Position numbers and translations under genes: made by a program. DNA of 64,000 nt from the NCBI RefSeq assembly GCF_024397975.1, contig NZ_CP073745.1, positions 2,878,501-2,942,500 on the forward strand, written 5' to 3'. Below the pieces are notes generated by a model. That model was not told the DNA's origin. It made no database searches and saw only the letters and a program-made list of their open reading frames with translations. The stretch comes from Bacterioplanoides sp. SCSIO 12839 (lineage in GTDB: Bacteria > Pseudomonadota > Gammaproteobacteria > Pseudomonadales > Oceanobacteraceae). Positions 49,523 through 58,744 of this stretch are shown here, one piece after another; position 1 is the stretch's first letter, and every line of letters starts with the position of its first letter.

Positions 49523-51298
49523 TTATTCAATTATAGTGGCCAGCTGCTGCCGGGTTAACGGTTTACGCATCAACTGCACATGTTGTTCTATTCCTTTATC
49601 CAGGTGCTGACCCGCAAACATCAGACCAACCAATTTAACGGATGACTGCTGGCAACGATGAATCAGATCTGACCAATCAATGCCTGGTATTTCCTGATCA
49701 ACCAACAGATATTTCGCCTCACTTAACGGTAGTATTTCGGTTGAGGCAAGAACCTGAATATTTCCCTGACCTTCTTTTTCAAACCAGTCTTTTAATAAAA
49801 CCGATTGTGTCACACACAACACAGAACTGTTTTCAGAAAGCGGAAGCCGGGGAATGGTGTCATGGCTGACGGCCGGTGTTTTCACCGAAAATGAAAATAA
49901 AGACCCTTCCGGGCTGGAATGCTCCAGGCACAGACGACCGCTCATTAACTCACAAATTTTCTGAGCAATGGAAAGACCGAGGCCATTACCGTCATGTTGC
50001 CGCGAGTGGGAGTTATCAATCTGATGAAATATTTCAAAAACAGATTGCTGGGCCTCCGGTGGAATACCAATGCCGGTATCACGAACTTCTGCACTCAACT
50101 CGCCATTCCGCCAATGAACACTCACCGAAACACCGCCGATACTAGTGAACTTTAATGCATTGGCAATCAGGTTAATAAAGACCTGACGCAAGCGTACAGC
50201 ATCAAACTCAAGATGCTGAGGAATGCTTTCGTCTAAATAAATAACTACATCCAATTTTTTGGCCGCCGCCTGAGCACTGAACATCTTACTCAGGTTATTA
50301 AAAAATATCTGGGTATCGATGACTTCCGGGCGTAACACCAAACCGTTAGCTTCAATTGCCGCGGTATCAAGAATTTGATTCACCGTATCCAACAGAATCT
50401 GAGCGCTATGTGCCGATAGCTCGGTAAACTCACGCTGTTCTTCATCCAGATCTGTTTCCAGCAGCAGCTGATTCACGCCAAGAACACCATTAATCGGCGT
50501 ACGCAGCTCGTGGCTCATATTCGATAAAAACTGACTTTTGACCTTACTGGCGTCTTCGGCAATTTGAGTCGCTTGTTTCAGCTCTTTTTCAAGAATTTTT
50601 GCCTGATGAATATCATCCTGAAGCTGATGATTTAATCCTCGTAGCTCGGTGTTCATCTCCGAATGTGTTTTATGATAGGCCCAAATTAAGGGGGCGACGA
50701 TAAAGGCCAATAACAGGCTAAAGCCAAACACATACAACATGTCATCAATTAGCGCCTGTTCAATTACCGTAATGTCCATATCAGCGGCTGCCACATAAGG
50801 CAAACCGCCAGGTGATTTCAATGGTAATAAAATGGTACGGAACAAGCCCCAACGGTCACCAGCAGTCACATATACCGGTTCCGTCGCATACATGGCGTCA
50901 TAATATTTTTGTGCACCTTCCGGGTAGTCTGTCCAATAGGTGACGACCTGATCATTTTTGACATCCGCTTCGGTGTAGTTACAGGTCGTAAAATAGATTT
51001 CACCGTCGACCATCACATAGCTGTAGATGTAGGTCATATCGGCGGTTTTGGCGTGCTGAGTTAACAACTCAAGGTTATGACTATCCTGCTCGGGGGTGAT
51101 TGCATCCGCTGTACGGGCAATATCGTGAAAATCGCCCGGTAATAACGTTGGCAGGTTACTGGCGGCGGCATACAGACGGGCATCAATGTCTTCCAAATAA
51201 CGCTGGCGTTCCAACATGTAGCTGATAAAGGCTACCGCAATGATGCCTACAAGATATATAAGAACGGCAGCGGTTAAACGCCGGGTGGCTCTATCCAT
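49523..51298 (-). CDS. Membrane sensor histidine kinase with C-terminal receiver-like domain
   Basis: A 591-residue kinase from ATG 51298 (GGAG ten bases upstream). One helix at 10-28, a periplasmic Cache-like sensor at about 32-187 and a second helix at about 188-208 lead to a coiled coil. HisKA follows with H263 in FLSNMSHELRTPINGVLG. HATPase has the N box NLIANALKFT, DTGIGIP and GNGLGLSIA. The last 105 or so residues look like a receiver (YLLVDQEIPGIDW, later MRKPL) but lack the clear acidic pair, so phosphotransfer there may be lost. No cognate regulator is adjacent. It may sense a small extracytoplasmic ligand. Confidence 0.88.
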   Translation of the reverse strand: MDRATRRLTAAVLIYLVGIIAVAFISYMLERQRYLEDIDARLYAAASNLPTLLPGDFHDIARTADAITPEQDSHNLELLTQHAKTADMTYIYSYVMVDGEIYFTTCNYTEADVKNDQVVTYWTDYPEGAQKYYDAMYATEPVYVTAGDRWGLFRTILLPLKSPGGLPYVAAADMDITVIEQALIDDMLYVFGFSLLLAFIVAPLIWAYHKTHSEMNTELRGLNHQLQDDIHQAKILEKELKQATQIAEDASKVKSQFLSNMSHELRTPINGVLGVNQLLLETDLDEEQREFTELSAHSAQILLDTVNQILDTAAIEANGLVLRPEVIDTQIFFNNLSKMFSAQAAAKKLDVVIYLDESIPQHLEFDAVRLRQVFINLIANALKFTSIGGVSVSVHWRNGELSAEVRDTGIGIPPEAQQSVFEIFHQIDNSHSRQHDGNGLGLSIAQKICELMSGRLCLEHSSPEGSLFSFSVKTPAVSHDTIPRLPLSENSSVLCVTQSVLLKDWFEKEGQGNIQVLASTEILPLSEAKYLLVDQEIPGIDWSDLIHRCQQSSVKLVGLMFAGQHLDKGIEQHVQLMRKPLTRQQLATIIE

Positions 51299-51364
51299 AT
51301 AATTCTGGCTCCTTTGAGACAAACGCCAGGTAGCTGTGGAAAACAATTAGCATAACAGGATAAC

Positions 51365-51398
51365 AAAAAGGCCTCACTGTCATTCAGCGGGCCTTTTT
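51365..51398. terminator. Terminator of ffh
   Basis: AAAAAGGCC (51365-51373) and GGCCTTTTT (51390-51398) form a 9-bp stem with A- and T-runs. On the minus strand it follows ffh. It lies between the ffh stop and the kinase gene, so the kinase has its own start. Confidence 0.85.
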
Positions 51399-51429
51399 CT
51401 CAATTCAAGCAAATAAGATTGTAATCAGT

Positions 51430-52854
51430 TTAACGCATCATTGGCGGCATGCCACCCGGTGGCATTCCACCACCGCCCATACCACCTGGACCACCCATGC
51501 CTCCAGGGCCGCCCATCGATCCCATGGCACGCATCATTTTACGCATACCACCTTTGGCTGTGACTTTCTTCATCATCTTCTGCATCTGCTTATGTTGCTT
51601 CAGCAGACGGTTAATATCCTGAATCTGGGTGCCGGAGCCGTTGGCAATACGTTTTTTGCGCGAACCATTGATCTTATCCGGAAATCGACGTTCATCCGGC
51701 GTCATTGAGAAGATGATGGATTCCATCTGCTTAAACTGCTTTTCGGCGGCATCGGTTTGTTTTGTCATGCCACCTAAGTTGCCCATACCCGGTAACTTAT
51801 CCAGCATACCGGTGAGGCCACCCATGTTTTTCATCTGCTGAATCTGATCCAGGAAGTCTTCCAGATCGAAGCCTTTACCTTTCTGGATCTTCTTCGCCAG
51901 CTTATCGGCTTTGCTCTTATCAATCTTACGTTCAGCTTCTTCGATCAGAGTAAGAATGTCACCCATATCGAGAATACGGGAAGCCACACGATCCGGGTGG
52001 AAAGGCTCCAGTGCATCGGTCTTTTCACCCATGCCCATAAATTTGATTGGTTTGCCGGTAATCTGGCGTACCGATAACGCCGCACCGCCACGGGCATCAC
52101 CATCAGCTTTGGTCAGAACCACACCCGTCAGTGGTAACGCATCATTAAAGGCTTTGGCGGTATTCGCCGCATCCTGACCTGTCATGGCATCGACCACGAA
52201 CAGGGTTTCGGTTGGTGTGATGGCTGCATGCAACTGCTGAATTTCAGCCATCATTTCATCGTCTACCGCTAAACGACCGGCGGTATCGACTAACAGTACA
52301 TCTGCCTGAGCACGTTTAGCCGCATCAATAGCAGCGTTGGCAATAGCAATCGGCTTTTCTTCAACAGAAGACGGGTGGAATAACGCACCGACTTCATTGG
52401 CTAGCGTTTCCAGCTGTTTGATCGCCGCCGGACGGTAAACATCAGCCGACACCACCATCACTTTTTTCTTTTCGCGTTCAGCCAGGTATTTGGCCAGTTT
52501 ACCCACCGTGGTGGTTTTACCAGCACCCTGCAAACCGGCCATCAGCACCACAACCGGCGGCTGAGCTGCCAGATTCAGGCTCTCATTGGAGGAACCCATA
52601 ACGCTCTGCAGTTCATCATGAACAATCTTCAGAAACGCCTGGCCCGGATTCAGGCTTTGCAATACATCAGCACCAATCGCACGCTCTTTTACCTGATTGG
52701 TGAATTCTTTCACCACCGGCAGCGCCACATCGGCTTCTAACAGCGCCATACGCACTTCGCGCATCGTGCCTTTAATGTTCTCTTCGGTTAACTTGGCCTG
52801 GCCGGTGATACTTTTTAACGCACCGCCCAGGCGATCGGTAAGACTCTCAAACAT
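51430..52854 (-). CDS. ffh: Signal recognition particle protein Ffh
   Basis: A 474-residue SRP54 GTPase from ATG 52854, which keeps the conserved MFESLTDRLGGALKSITG start. It binds 4.5S RNA and signal sequences of nascent membrane proteins and docks with FtsY. The NG domain has GLQGAGKTTTVGKLA (about 107-121), DTAGRLAVDDEMM and TKADGDARGGAALS. The M domain is Met-rich with the RNA-binding PDERRFPDKINGSRKKRIANGSG segment, and the protein ends in a long Gly/Met/Pro tail (GGPGGMGG). It is divergent from ypjD. Confidence 0.97.
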   Translation of the reverse strand: MFESLTDRLGGALKSITGQAKLTEENIKGTMREVRMALLEADVALPVVKEFTNQVKERAIGADVLQSLNPGQAFLKIVHDELQSVMGSSNESLNLAAQPPVVVLMAGLQGAGKTTTVGKLAKYLAEREKKKVMVVSADVYRPAAIKQLETLANEVGALFHPSSVEEKPIAIANAAIDAAKRAQADVLLVDTAGRLAVDDEMMAEIQQLHAAITPTETLFVVDAMTGQDAANTAKAFNDALPLTGVVLTKADGDARGGAALSVRQITGKPIKFMGMGEKTDALEPFHPDRVASRILDMGDILTLIEEAERKIDKSKADKLAKKIQKGKGFDLEDFLDQIQQMKNMGGLTGMLDKLPGMGNLGGMTKQTDAAEKQFKQMESIIFSMTPDERRFPDKINGSRKKRIANGSGTQIQDINRLLKQHKQMQKMMKKVTAKGGMRKMMRAMGSMGGPGGMGGPGGMGGGGMPPGGMPPMMR

Positions 52855-53061
52855 CGTCAATGACTCTGAAACAGATAAAAATTGCCGCCAGTATAGCCTG
52901 AGGCAGGCTTTTTCCCCAACACTCCTGGCGTTAAAACCGTGGCAAGATGATGATTTCGACAATAAAAAGTGCGACACTCAATCGTTTTACAGACTGACTA
53001 TCTTTGCCTTGCTGTTCATTGTCTTCATCAGGAACCGCGGCAAAGTCAAAGAGGACATCGT

Positions 53062-53862
53062 ATGTCAGGGTTGTCACTGGCGTTACCCGCCGCCGGTTTT
53101 TATCTGTTTAGTGCCTTGCGCCAATGGTTAACGGTAGCCGGTAAACAACCGGCCAACCGCGGCTTAGTACTTTCTGCCGCCATGGTCGCTGCACTGCTGC
53201 ACCTGGGCTATCTCGGCCGCGATATTCTGGGCGGCCAATATATCAACTTCGCATTATTTGAAGTGGGTTCATTGATCAGCTGGGTCATCACACTACTATT
53301 GCTGTTTTCCAGCTGGAAAAAACCCATCGATAATCTGTTGATTGGCCTGTTGCCGATGGCAGCGATAATCCTGATTTTTGCCGCTTTTTCTGATCAGCAC
53401 GTACCTTTAAAAGACATCAATTATGGCCTGGCCTGGCATATCCTGTTAGCCATTCTGGCTTACAGTGTTTTTACCATTGCTGCGGTGCAATCAGTGCTGC
53501 TGTATTTACAGGATCAGAGCCTGAGAAAGCATCATTTCCGTGGGCTGGTGCAGAATCTTCCACCTTTGCAGACTATGGATTTGCTGTTGTTTGAAATGAT
53601 CTGGCTAGGCATGTTTTTGCTAACTGCCTCGTTTGTGATTGGTTTCCCGAGTGTGATTGATCTAAAAGCGCAATTCCTGATTCACAAAGTGGTGTTTGCA
53701 GTGATTGGCTGGCTGGTCTTTGCTACCCTGTTATTTGGGCGTTATCGCTTTGGTTGGCGGGGTGTGATTGCCAGCCGCTGGACCATCATTGGCACCGGCT
53801 TTCTGATTTTGTCGTATTTTGGCTCTAAGTTTGTCGTCGAGGTTTTGCTGGACAAGGGCTGA
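53062..53862 (+). CDS. ypjD: CcsA/YpjD-family inner-membrane protein
   Basis: A 266-residue polytopic protein with about eight helices from ATG 53062 (GAGGA upstream). It has the cytochrome-c-assembly (CcsA/HemX-like) pattern with His/Trp-bearing helices: GLAWHILLAILAYSVFTIAAVQ and LIHKVVFAVIGWLVFATLLFGRYRFGWRG. CcsA-like proteins handle heme; YpjD itself is of unclear function. The order ffh (divergent), ypjD, corB is the same as in E. coli. The first structured RNA-like element lies just after its stop. Confidence 0.88.
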   Translation: MSGLSLALPAAGFYLFSALRQWLTVAGKQPANRGLVLSAAMVAALLHLGYLGRDILGGQYINFALFEVGSLISWVITLLLLFSSWKKPIDNLLIGLLPMAAIILIFAAFSDQHVPLKDINYGLAWHILLAILAYSVFTIAAVQSVLLYLQDQSLRKHHFRGLVQNLPPLQTMDLLLFEMIWLGMFLLTASFVIGFPSVIDLKAQFLIHKVVFAVIGWLVFATLLFGRYRFGWRGVIASRWTIIGTGFLILSYFGSKFVVEVLLDKG

Positions 53863-53874
53863 AACGAAAAGACT

Positions 53875-53960
53875 CCTTGCTTTTCAAAGCAGCAACAGGA
53901 TGTTGCGGTAGCTCAGTAGGCACAGGGATGTGCCTTCTGAGCGGCGGCTGAAAAGTAAGG
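53875..53960 (+). ncRNA. Structured RNA-like dispersed element, copy 1
   Basis: The outer stem pairs CCTTGCTTTTCA (53875-53886) with TGAAAAGTAAGG (53949-53960), including one G-U. Hairpin A is GCAAC-AGGAT-GTTGC (53892-53906). Hairpin B has outer stem GCTCAG/CTGAGC (53911-53942) and inner GGCACA-GGGA-TGTGCC. Both loops present GGA within ACAGGA or ACAGGGATGT, the CsrA/RsmA recognition pattern. It lies between the ypjD stop and corB start with no terminator visible. The hairpins recur with different but still pairing stems at 57596-57710. It is orientation-assigned by the GGA motif and could be an mRNA element rather than a separate RNA. Confidence 0.6.
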
Positions 53961-54067
53961 TTTCTTTGAAGTGCTTCCTGACGAATTACTCCAAGCCATT
54001 GACACCACACACCTCCTGCCTATGATGAGCGCATCCTTATTTTGATTATTAACCACAGGAACCCGTC

Positions 54068-55360
54068 TTGAACGACGTCCCCTTAAGTGTGCTGTTCAGC
54101 ATACTGGCACTTCTGATTGTTTTTTCCGGATTTTTCTCCAGCTCTGAAACCGGCATGATGTCGCTCAACCGTTATCGCCTGCGTCACCTGGTGAAAAACA
54201 AACACAAAGGCGCACAACGAGCAGCAAAATTGTTGGAAAAACCAGACCGCCTGATTGGTACCATCCTGACGGGTAACAACCTGGTGAACTTTGCAGCGGC
54301 CGCGCTGGCCACCATCATCAGTCAACGCTTATGGCCGGATAATCCCGATTTGGCGGTGTTTGTAAACACTATCTTATTCACCTTAGTGGTGCTGATTTTT
54401 GCCGAACTAACCCCTAAAACCCTGGCGGCCATCGCGCCAGAGAAAATTGCCTTTCCAGCCTCCAGAGTCCTGGCCGGGTTACAGTGGTTGCTGTACCCGT
54501 TTGTGTGGTTAGTGAATACCATCGCCAATGGTTTGTTAAAGCTGATCCGGGTCGATGTGAATAACCCAACGCCGGATAATTTATCCACTGAAGAGTTACG
54601 CACCGTAGTGCGAGAAGCAGGCTCTATGATTCCTCAGCGCCACCAGCATATGCTGATCAGTATTCTTGATCTGGAAAAAATGACGGTGAATGACATTATG
54701 GTGCCGCGTACCGAAGTGTTTGGTATCGACCTGGATGATGATCTGTCGACCATTCAACAGCAACTGCGCACCACCCAGCACACGCGAATGCCGGTCTATC
54801 GCGGTGAGATTAATGAAGTAGTCGGAATTCTTCATACCCGGAATATCAGTCGCTTTCTCGCCTCCGGTGAATATCTGAAAGAGGAACTGGAAAAAGTCAT
54901 TCGTGAGCCGTATTTCATTCCTGAAAGTACCCCGCTGCATACTCAGCTATTCAACTTCCAGAAAAATCAGCGTCGTATGGCTCTGGTGGTCAATGAATAC
55001 GGTGATGTTCAGGGCATCTGTACGCTGGAAGACATTCTTGAGGAAATCGTTGGTGAATTCACCACCGACGTGGCTACCACAAGCTCGCCCGATGTACACC
55101 CGCAGGAAGACGGCAGCTTTATCATCGATGGCACAGCCTTTGTACGTGACGTCAATAAGGCATTACAGTGGGCATTACCAACGGATGGCCCAAAAACCAT
55201 CAGCGGTCTGATCGTGGAAGCACTTGAGCACATCCCCGACACTCAAGTTTGCCTGGTGATTGACCATTACCGCATCGAAATTCTGCAAATCAAAGACAAC
55301 ACCATTCGCACCGCCCGCGTTACCGTCGTACCGGGCAGTGAACCCGTCGTAGCCGAATAA
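54068..55360 (+). CDS. corB: CorB/HlyC-CorC family CBS-domain transporter or regulator
   Basis: A 430-residue protein: an N-terminal DUF21/CNNM membrane domain (about 1-190; SSSETGMMSLNRYRLRHLV, GTILTGNNLVNFAAAALAT), a CBS pair (about 205-330; VNDIMVPRTEVFGID, TRMPVYRG, MALVVNEYGDVQGICTLEDILEEIVGEF) and a CorC/HlyC domain at the end. The family is implicated in Mg2+ (and possibly Na+-coupled) export. The start is TTG 54068, with CAGGA seven bases upstream; no ATG lies upstream in frame. Its stop overlaps a perfect hairpin. Confidence 0.92.
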   Translation: MNDVPLSVLFSILALLIVFSGFFSSSETGMMSLNRYRLRHLVKNKHKGAQRAAKLLEKPDRLIGTILTGNNLVNFAAAALATIISQRLWPDNPDLAVFVNTILFTLVVLIFAELTPKTLAAIAPEKIAFPASRVLAGLQWLLYPFVWLVNTIANGLLKLIRVDVNNPTPDNLSTEELRTVVREAGSMIPQRHQHMLISILDLEKMTVNDIMVPRTEVFGIDLDDDLSTIQQQLRTTQHTRMPVYRGEINEVVGILHTRNISRFLASGEYLKEELEKVIREPYFIPESTPLHTQLFNFQKNQRRMALVVNEYGDVQGICTLEDILEEIVGEFTTDVATTSSPDVHPQEDGSFIIDGTAFVRDVNKALQWALPTDGPKTISGLIVEALEHIPDTQVCLVIDHYRIEILQIKDNTIRTARVTVVPGSEPVVAE

Positions 55361-55372
55361 CCGGCTACGACG
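55345..55372. terminator. Perfect hairpin over the corB stop codon
   Basis: CGTCGTAGCCG (55345-55355) and CGGCTACGACG (55362-55372) form an 11-bp perfect stem around AATAAC, which includes the TAA stop. No T-run follows, so it is a 3'-end stabiliser or a weak terminator ahead of metG. Confidence 0.5.
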
Positions 55373-55459
55373 TCTTCAGACTAACTCGTACTTTGTTTAC
55401 TGCAAGCGCTGTCGCTCGTACAATGTCGCCCTTTATTTTTAGCGCGCAGAACGAGTTCC

Positions 55460-57589
55460 ATGACAGATCACGCAACGAACAGCCGTAAAATTCTGGTCAC
55501 CAGTGCCTTGCCGTATGCCAACGGCTCCATTCATTTAGGCCATCTGCTGGAATACATCCAGACGGATATCTGGGTTCGCTTCCAGAAAGCCCGTGGCCAT
55601 CAATGTACCTACGTCTGTGCCGATGATGCTCACGGTACTGCAATCATGCTGCGTGCTGAAAAAGAAGGCATCAGCCCGGAAGAACAAATTGCCCGGGTTA
55701 AAGCCGAACACGAAGCTGACTTCGCTGATTTTCAGGTAGCATTTGATAACTTCCACTCGACCCACTCGGACGAAAACCGCGAACTGAGCGCCGCTATTTA
55801 TAAAGCTTGCCGCGACAAAGGTCATATCAATGTGCGCAGCATTAAGCAGCTATACGATCCGGTGAAAGAGCTGTTTCTGGCGGATCGCTATGTCAAAGGC
55901 GAATGCCCGAAATGTGGCACCGAAGACCAATACGGTGACAATTGTGAAAGCTGTGGCGCAACCTACACACCAGGCGAATTAAAGAATCCATTCTCGACCA
56001 TCTCAGGTGCCACACCGGTTGAAAAAGAATCGGAGCACTACTTCTTCAAGTTGCCAGACTTTGAAGGCTTCCTGAAAGAGTGGACTCGTTCTGGCACATT
56101 ACAGGATGAAGTTGCGAACAAGCTGGCTGAATGGCTGGATGCTGGTTTGCAGGAATGGGACATCAGCCGTGATGCCCCTTACTTCGGCTTTGAGATTCCG
56201 GATGCACCAGGCAAATATTTCTATGTTTGGCTGGATGCGCCGATCGGTTATATGGCCAGTTTCAAAAACCTGTGTGACCGTCGTGACGATTTAGACTTTG
56301 ACGAATACTGGAAACCCGGCTCAGATGCTGAGGTTTATCACTTTATCGGCAAAGACATCATCAACTTCCACGCGCTGTTCTGGCCATCTATGCTTACGGC
56401 TGCTGAATACCGCACACCAACAGCCGTTAATGCTCACGGGTTTGTGACGGTAAATGGTGCAAAAATGTCGAAGTCACGCGGCACTTTTATTAAGGCCCGT
56501 ACCTTCCTGAATCATTTAAACCCGACGTACCTGCGTTATTACTTCGCCGCCAAACTGAGTGCCAGCGTAGATGATTTTGACCTGAACCTGGAAGACTTCG
56601 TACAGCGTGTCAATACCGACCTGGTGAACAAGTTGGTGAATATCGCCAGCCGTACCGCCAACTTTGTTAAAAAGTCCGGCGGCAAGCTGAGTGACACCTG
56701 TGTCGAACAGGAAATGGTACAAAGCTTTATTGATCGCGGTGACGTGATTGCGGAAATGTACGAACAGCGCGAATTTGGCAAAGCCATGAAAGAAATCATG
56801 ACCCTTGCTGACCGCGCCAATGAATACATTCAAGCCAAACAACCTTGGGCAATGAATAAAGAAGAAGGTCGCGAGCAGGAAGTACTGGAAGTATGCTCCG
56901 TTGCCATCAACCTGTTCCGCCAACTGGTGACGTATCTGGCGCCGGTTCTGCCGGAAATCGCTGAAAAAACTCAGGCCTTCCTGAATTTGGAATCACTGGA
57001 TTGGGATGCTCGTCGTGACATTCTGCTGGGCCATGAGATTAATAAATTTAAGCCGATGCTGAGCCGCGCTGAGATGGAAAAGGTTGAAGCCATTCTGGAA
57101 GAAACCAAAACTGAGCTAGCCAAAGAAAACGGCGAAGCACCTGTTGCAACTGATGCTAAAGCAGGCGCCAAAGCCGCTGAGAAAAAGCCGGCTAAAAAAG
57201 AGAAAAAGCCTCGCAAGAAAGGTCCAGAGCTTAGAGAAGACGGTAACGAAGTTATCGCTCCGGAAATCCAGTTTGATGATTTTGCCAAAGTGGATTTACG
57301 TGTTGCCAAAATCCTGAATGCACAACACGTTGAAGGTGCCGATAAATTATTGCAGTTAACGCTGGATATTGGTAACGGCGACGTTCGTAATGTCTTTTCG
57401 GGTATTAAATCCGCCTATGCGCCGGAAGACCTGATCGGCAGCCTGACAGTGATGATTGCCAACCTGGCACCGCGCAAAATGAAGTTTGGTATGTCAGAAG
57501 GTATGGTGCTGGCGGCCGGTCCGGGCGGTAAAGATATCTGGCTGCTGGAGCCAGATGAAGGTGCCAAGCCTGGTATGCGGATTCTGTAA
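55460..57589 (+). CDS. metG: Methionyl-tRNA synthetase
   Basis: A 709-residue class I synthetase charging tRNA-Met. Motifs in order: HIGH region [20 protein letters not shown], zinc knuckle [23 protein letters not shown] in [13 protein letters not shown], and anticodon-binding helices. An Ala/Lys-rich linker (about residues 560-595) leads to a C-terminal tRNA-binding EMAPII-type domain ([27 protein letters not shown]) that dimerises in E. coli. The gene is followed by a structured element and then a strong terminator in its 3' untranslated part. Confidence 0.97.
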   Translation: MTDHATNSRKILVTSALPYANGSIHLGHLLEYIQTDIWVRFQKARGHQCTYVCADDAHGTAIMLRAEKEGISPEEQIARVKAEHEADFADFQVAFDNFHSTHSDENRELSAAIYKACRDKGHINVRSIKQLYDPVKELFLADRYVKGECPKCGTEDQYGDNCESCGATYTPGELKNPFSTISGATPVEKESEHYFFKLPDFEGFLKEWTRSGTLQDEVANKLAEWLDAGLQEWDISRDAPYFGFEIPDAPGKYFYVWLDAPIGYMASFKNLCDRRDDLDFDEYWKPGSDAEVYHFIGKDIINFHALFWPSMLTAAEYRTPTAVNAHGFVTVNGAKMSKSRGTFIKARTFLNHLNPTYLRYYFAAKLSASVDDFDLNLEDFVQRVNTDLVNKLVNIASRTANFVKKSGGKLSDTCVEQEMVQSFIDRGDVIAEMYEQREFGKAMKEIMTLADRANEYIQAKQPWAMNKEEGREQEVLEVCSVAINLFRQLVTYLAPVLPEIAEKTQAFLNLESLDWDARRDILLGHEINKFKPMLSRAEMEKVEAILEETKTELAKENGEAPVATDAKAGAKAAEKKPAKKEKKPRKKGPELREDGNEVIAPEIQFDDFAKVDLRVAKILNAQHVEGADKLLQLTLDIGNGDVRNVFSGIKSAYAPEDLIGSLTVMIANLAPRKMKFGMSEGMVLAAGPGGKDIWLLEPDEGAKPGMRIL

Positions 57590-57595
57590 GAACTG

Positions 57596-57710
57596 CAAGA
57601 ATCTGTGATGGATGTTTTTAAAAGCAGCAACAGGACGTTGCGGGCCCATCGTAGGCACAGGGATGTGCCTTGCGATGGGTGCGGCTAAAAATATCCATTG
57701 CAAATTCTTG
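57596..57710 (+). ncRNA. Structured RNA-like dispersed element, copy 2 (metG 3'UTR)
   Basis: The outer stem CAAGAAT (57596-57602)/ATTCTTG (57704-57710) continues, after small bulges, into ATGGATGTTTTTA (57608-57620)/TAAAAATATCCAT (57686-57698). Hairpin A is GCAAC-AGGAC-GTTGC (57627-57641). Hairpin B has CCCATCG/CGATGGG (57645-57651/57673-57679) around the same GGCACA-GGGA-TGTGCC. Compared with copy 1 the stems differ yet keep pairing, while the GGA loops are the same. It sits in the metG 3'UTR, and a terminator follows 20 bases later, so a processed small RNA of about 175 bases is plausible. Confidence 0.65.
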
Positions 57711-57729
57711 GTTGCTTTCGAGTGACAGT

Positions 57730-57766
57730 AAAACGCCCAAACAGTATGCTGCTTGGGCGTTTTTTA
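57730..57766 (+). terminator. Rho-independent terminator after metG and the RNA element
   Basis: AAAACGCCCAA and TTGGGCGTTTTTT pair in an 11-bp stem with a run of Ts. It ends the metG transcript downstream of the structured element. Confidence 0.9.
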
Positions 57767-57787
57767 TTACCTGACAAGGACTTCCCT

Positions 57788-58645
57788 ATGCGTCTGATAC
57801 TCAGCCTGATTTTTTCCCTTATTTGTTTATCAACACTGGCCGAAACCTCTCTATGGAAAGTCAGCAACGGCGACAAGCATATTTATCTGGGCGGCACGTT
57901 TCATATGCTGGCGGAGTCGGATTATCCATTACCCGCTGAGTTTGAAGATACCTATCAGAAAGTGAACTGGCTGGTATTTGAAACCGACATCAGTGCGCTC
58001 GAAAGTGCTGAGTTTCAACAGCAGTTTCAGCAAGCCTTTTTATTACCCGCCGGAGAAACACTCAAAACCGCCTTATCGGACACAGCGTTTCAGCAACTCA
58101 GTGATTACTGCCAGCAAAATCAGATCGACCTGCGCCCTTTTATGCCCTTTAAACCACAATTTATCAGCCTGATTATTGTGGTGCAGGAACTGCAGAAATA
58201 CGGTTTAACCGCAGAAGGTGTGGATAATTATTTTTATAACAAAGCCAAAGCCGACAACAAACTGACCACCCAACTGGAAAGCCCGAACCAGCAGCTGCAT
58301 TTTCTGGCGAATATGGCCGACGGCAACGAAGATAATCTGATTCAGCAAACCTTAGCTGACGCCAAAGAATTAGAAAGCATGATGGACGGTATGCGTAAAG
58401 CGTGGCGCGATGGTGATGACAAAACCATGGATATTCTGGGTATTAAACCCATGCAGCAGGATTACCCTAAAATTTATCAGAGTTTACTGGTTGAGCGGAA
58501 TAATAACTGGATGCCTCGCATCGAAACCTTATTAACTCATCAAGAACCTAAACTTGTCCTTGTGGGCGCTTTACACCTGGCAGGTCAGGACGGTTTATTA
58601 GCTCAATTAAAAAACAAGGGGTATCGCGTCGCTCAAGTGCCATAA
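57788..58645 (+). CDS. TraB/GumN family protein
   Basis: A 285-residue protein from ATG 57788 (AAGGA upstream) with a signal peptide (about 1-19, LICLSTLAE). The TraB/GumN domain starts at SLWKVSNGDKHIYLGGTFHML, and the later LVLVGALHLAGQDGLLAQLKNKGY has the second GxxH motif. The two GX2H motifs and a conserved Glu (ETDIS) are those of the Tiki-like metalloprotease clan; whether it cuts proteins is not proven. The preceding terminator separates it from metG. Confidence 0.85.
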   Translation: MRLILSLIFSLICLSTLAETSLWKVSNGDKHIYLGGTFHMLAESDYPLPAEFEDTYQKVNWLVFETDISALESAEFQQQFQQAFLLPAGETLKTALSDTAFQQLSDYCQQNQIDLRPFMPFKPQFISLIIVVQELQKYGLTAEGVDNYFYNKAKADNKLTTQLESPNQQLHFLANMADGNEDNLIQQTLADAKELESMMDGMRKAWRDGDDKTMDILGIKPMQQDYPKIYQSLLVERNNNWMPRIETLLTHQEPKLVLVGALHLAGQDGLLAQLKNKGYRVAQVP

Positions 58646-58744
58646 CAAGAGTAATAAAGCCCCTGATGAATAAAGCAATGATATACTCTGTCGCCACAAT
58701 AAAACCCATAAAATCACTCTGATAAATAGCACTGGAATAACCGA

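Noticed and set aside
53906-53930. tRNA D-arm-like stretch GGTAGCTCAGTAGG in RNA element copy 1
   Set aside because: No acceptor, anticodon or T arm can be built around it, and copy 2 has CCCATCG in place of GCTCAG, so the likeness comes from one version of a variable stem.
53825-54010. Minus-strand frame of 61 codons sharing RHIPVPT...PVAA with a frame at 57494-57703
   Set aside because: The likeness of these two short frames is explained by the shared structured element that both run through; neither has a ribosome site, and the rest of their sequences differ.
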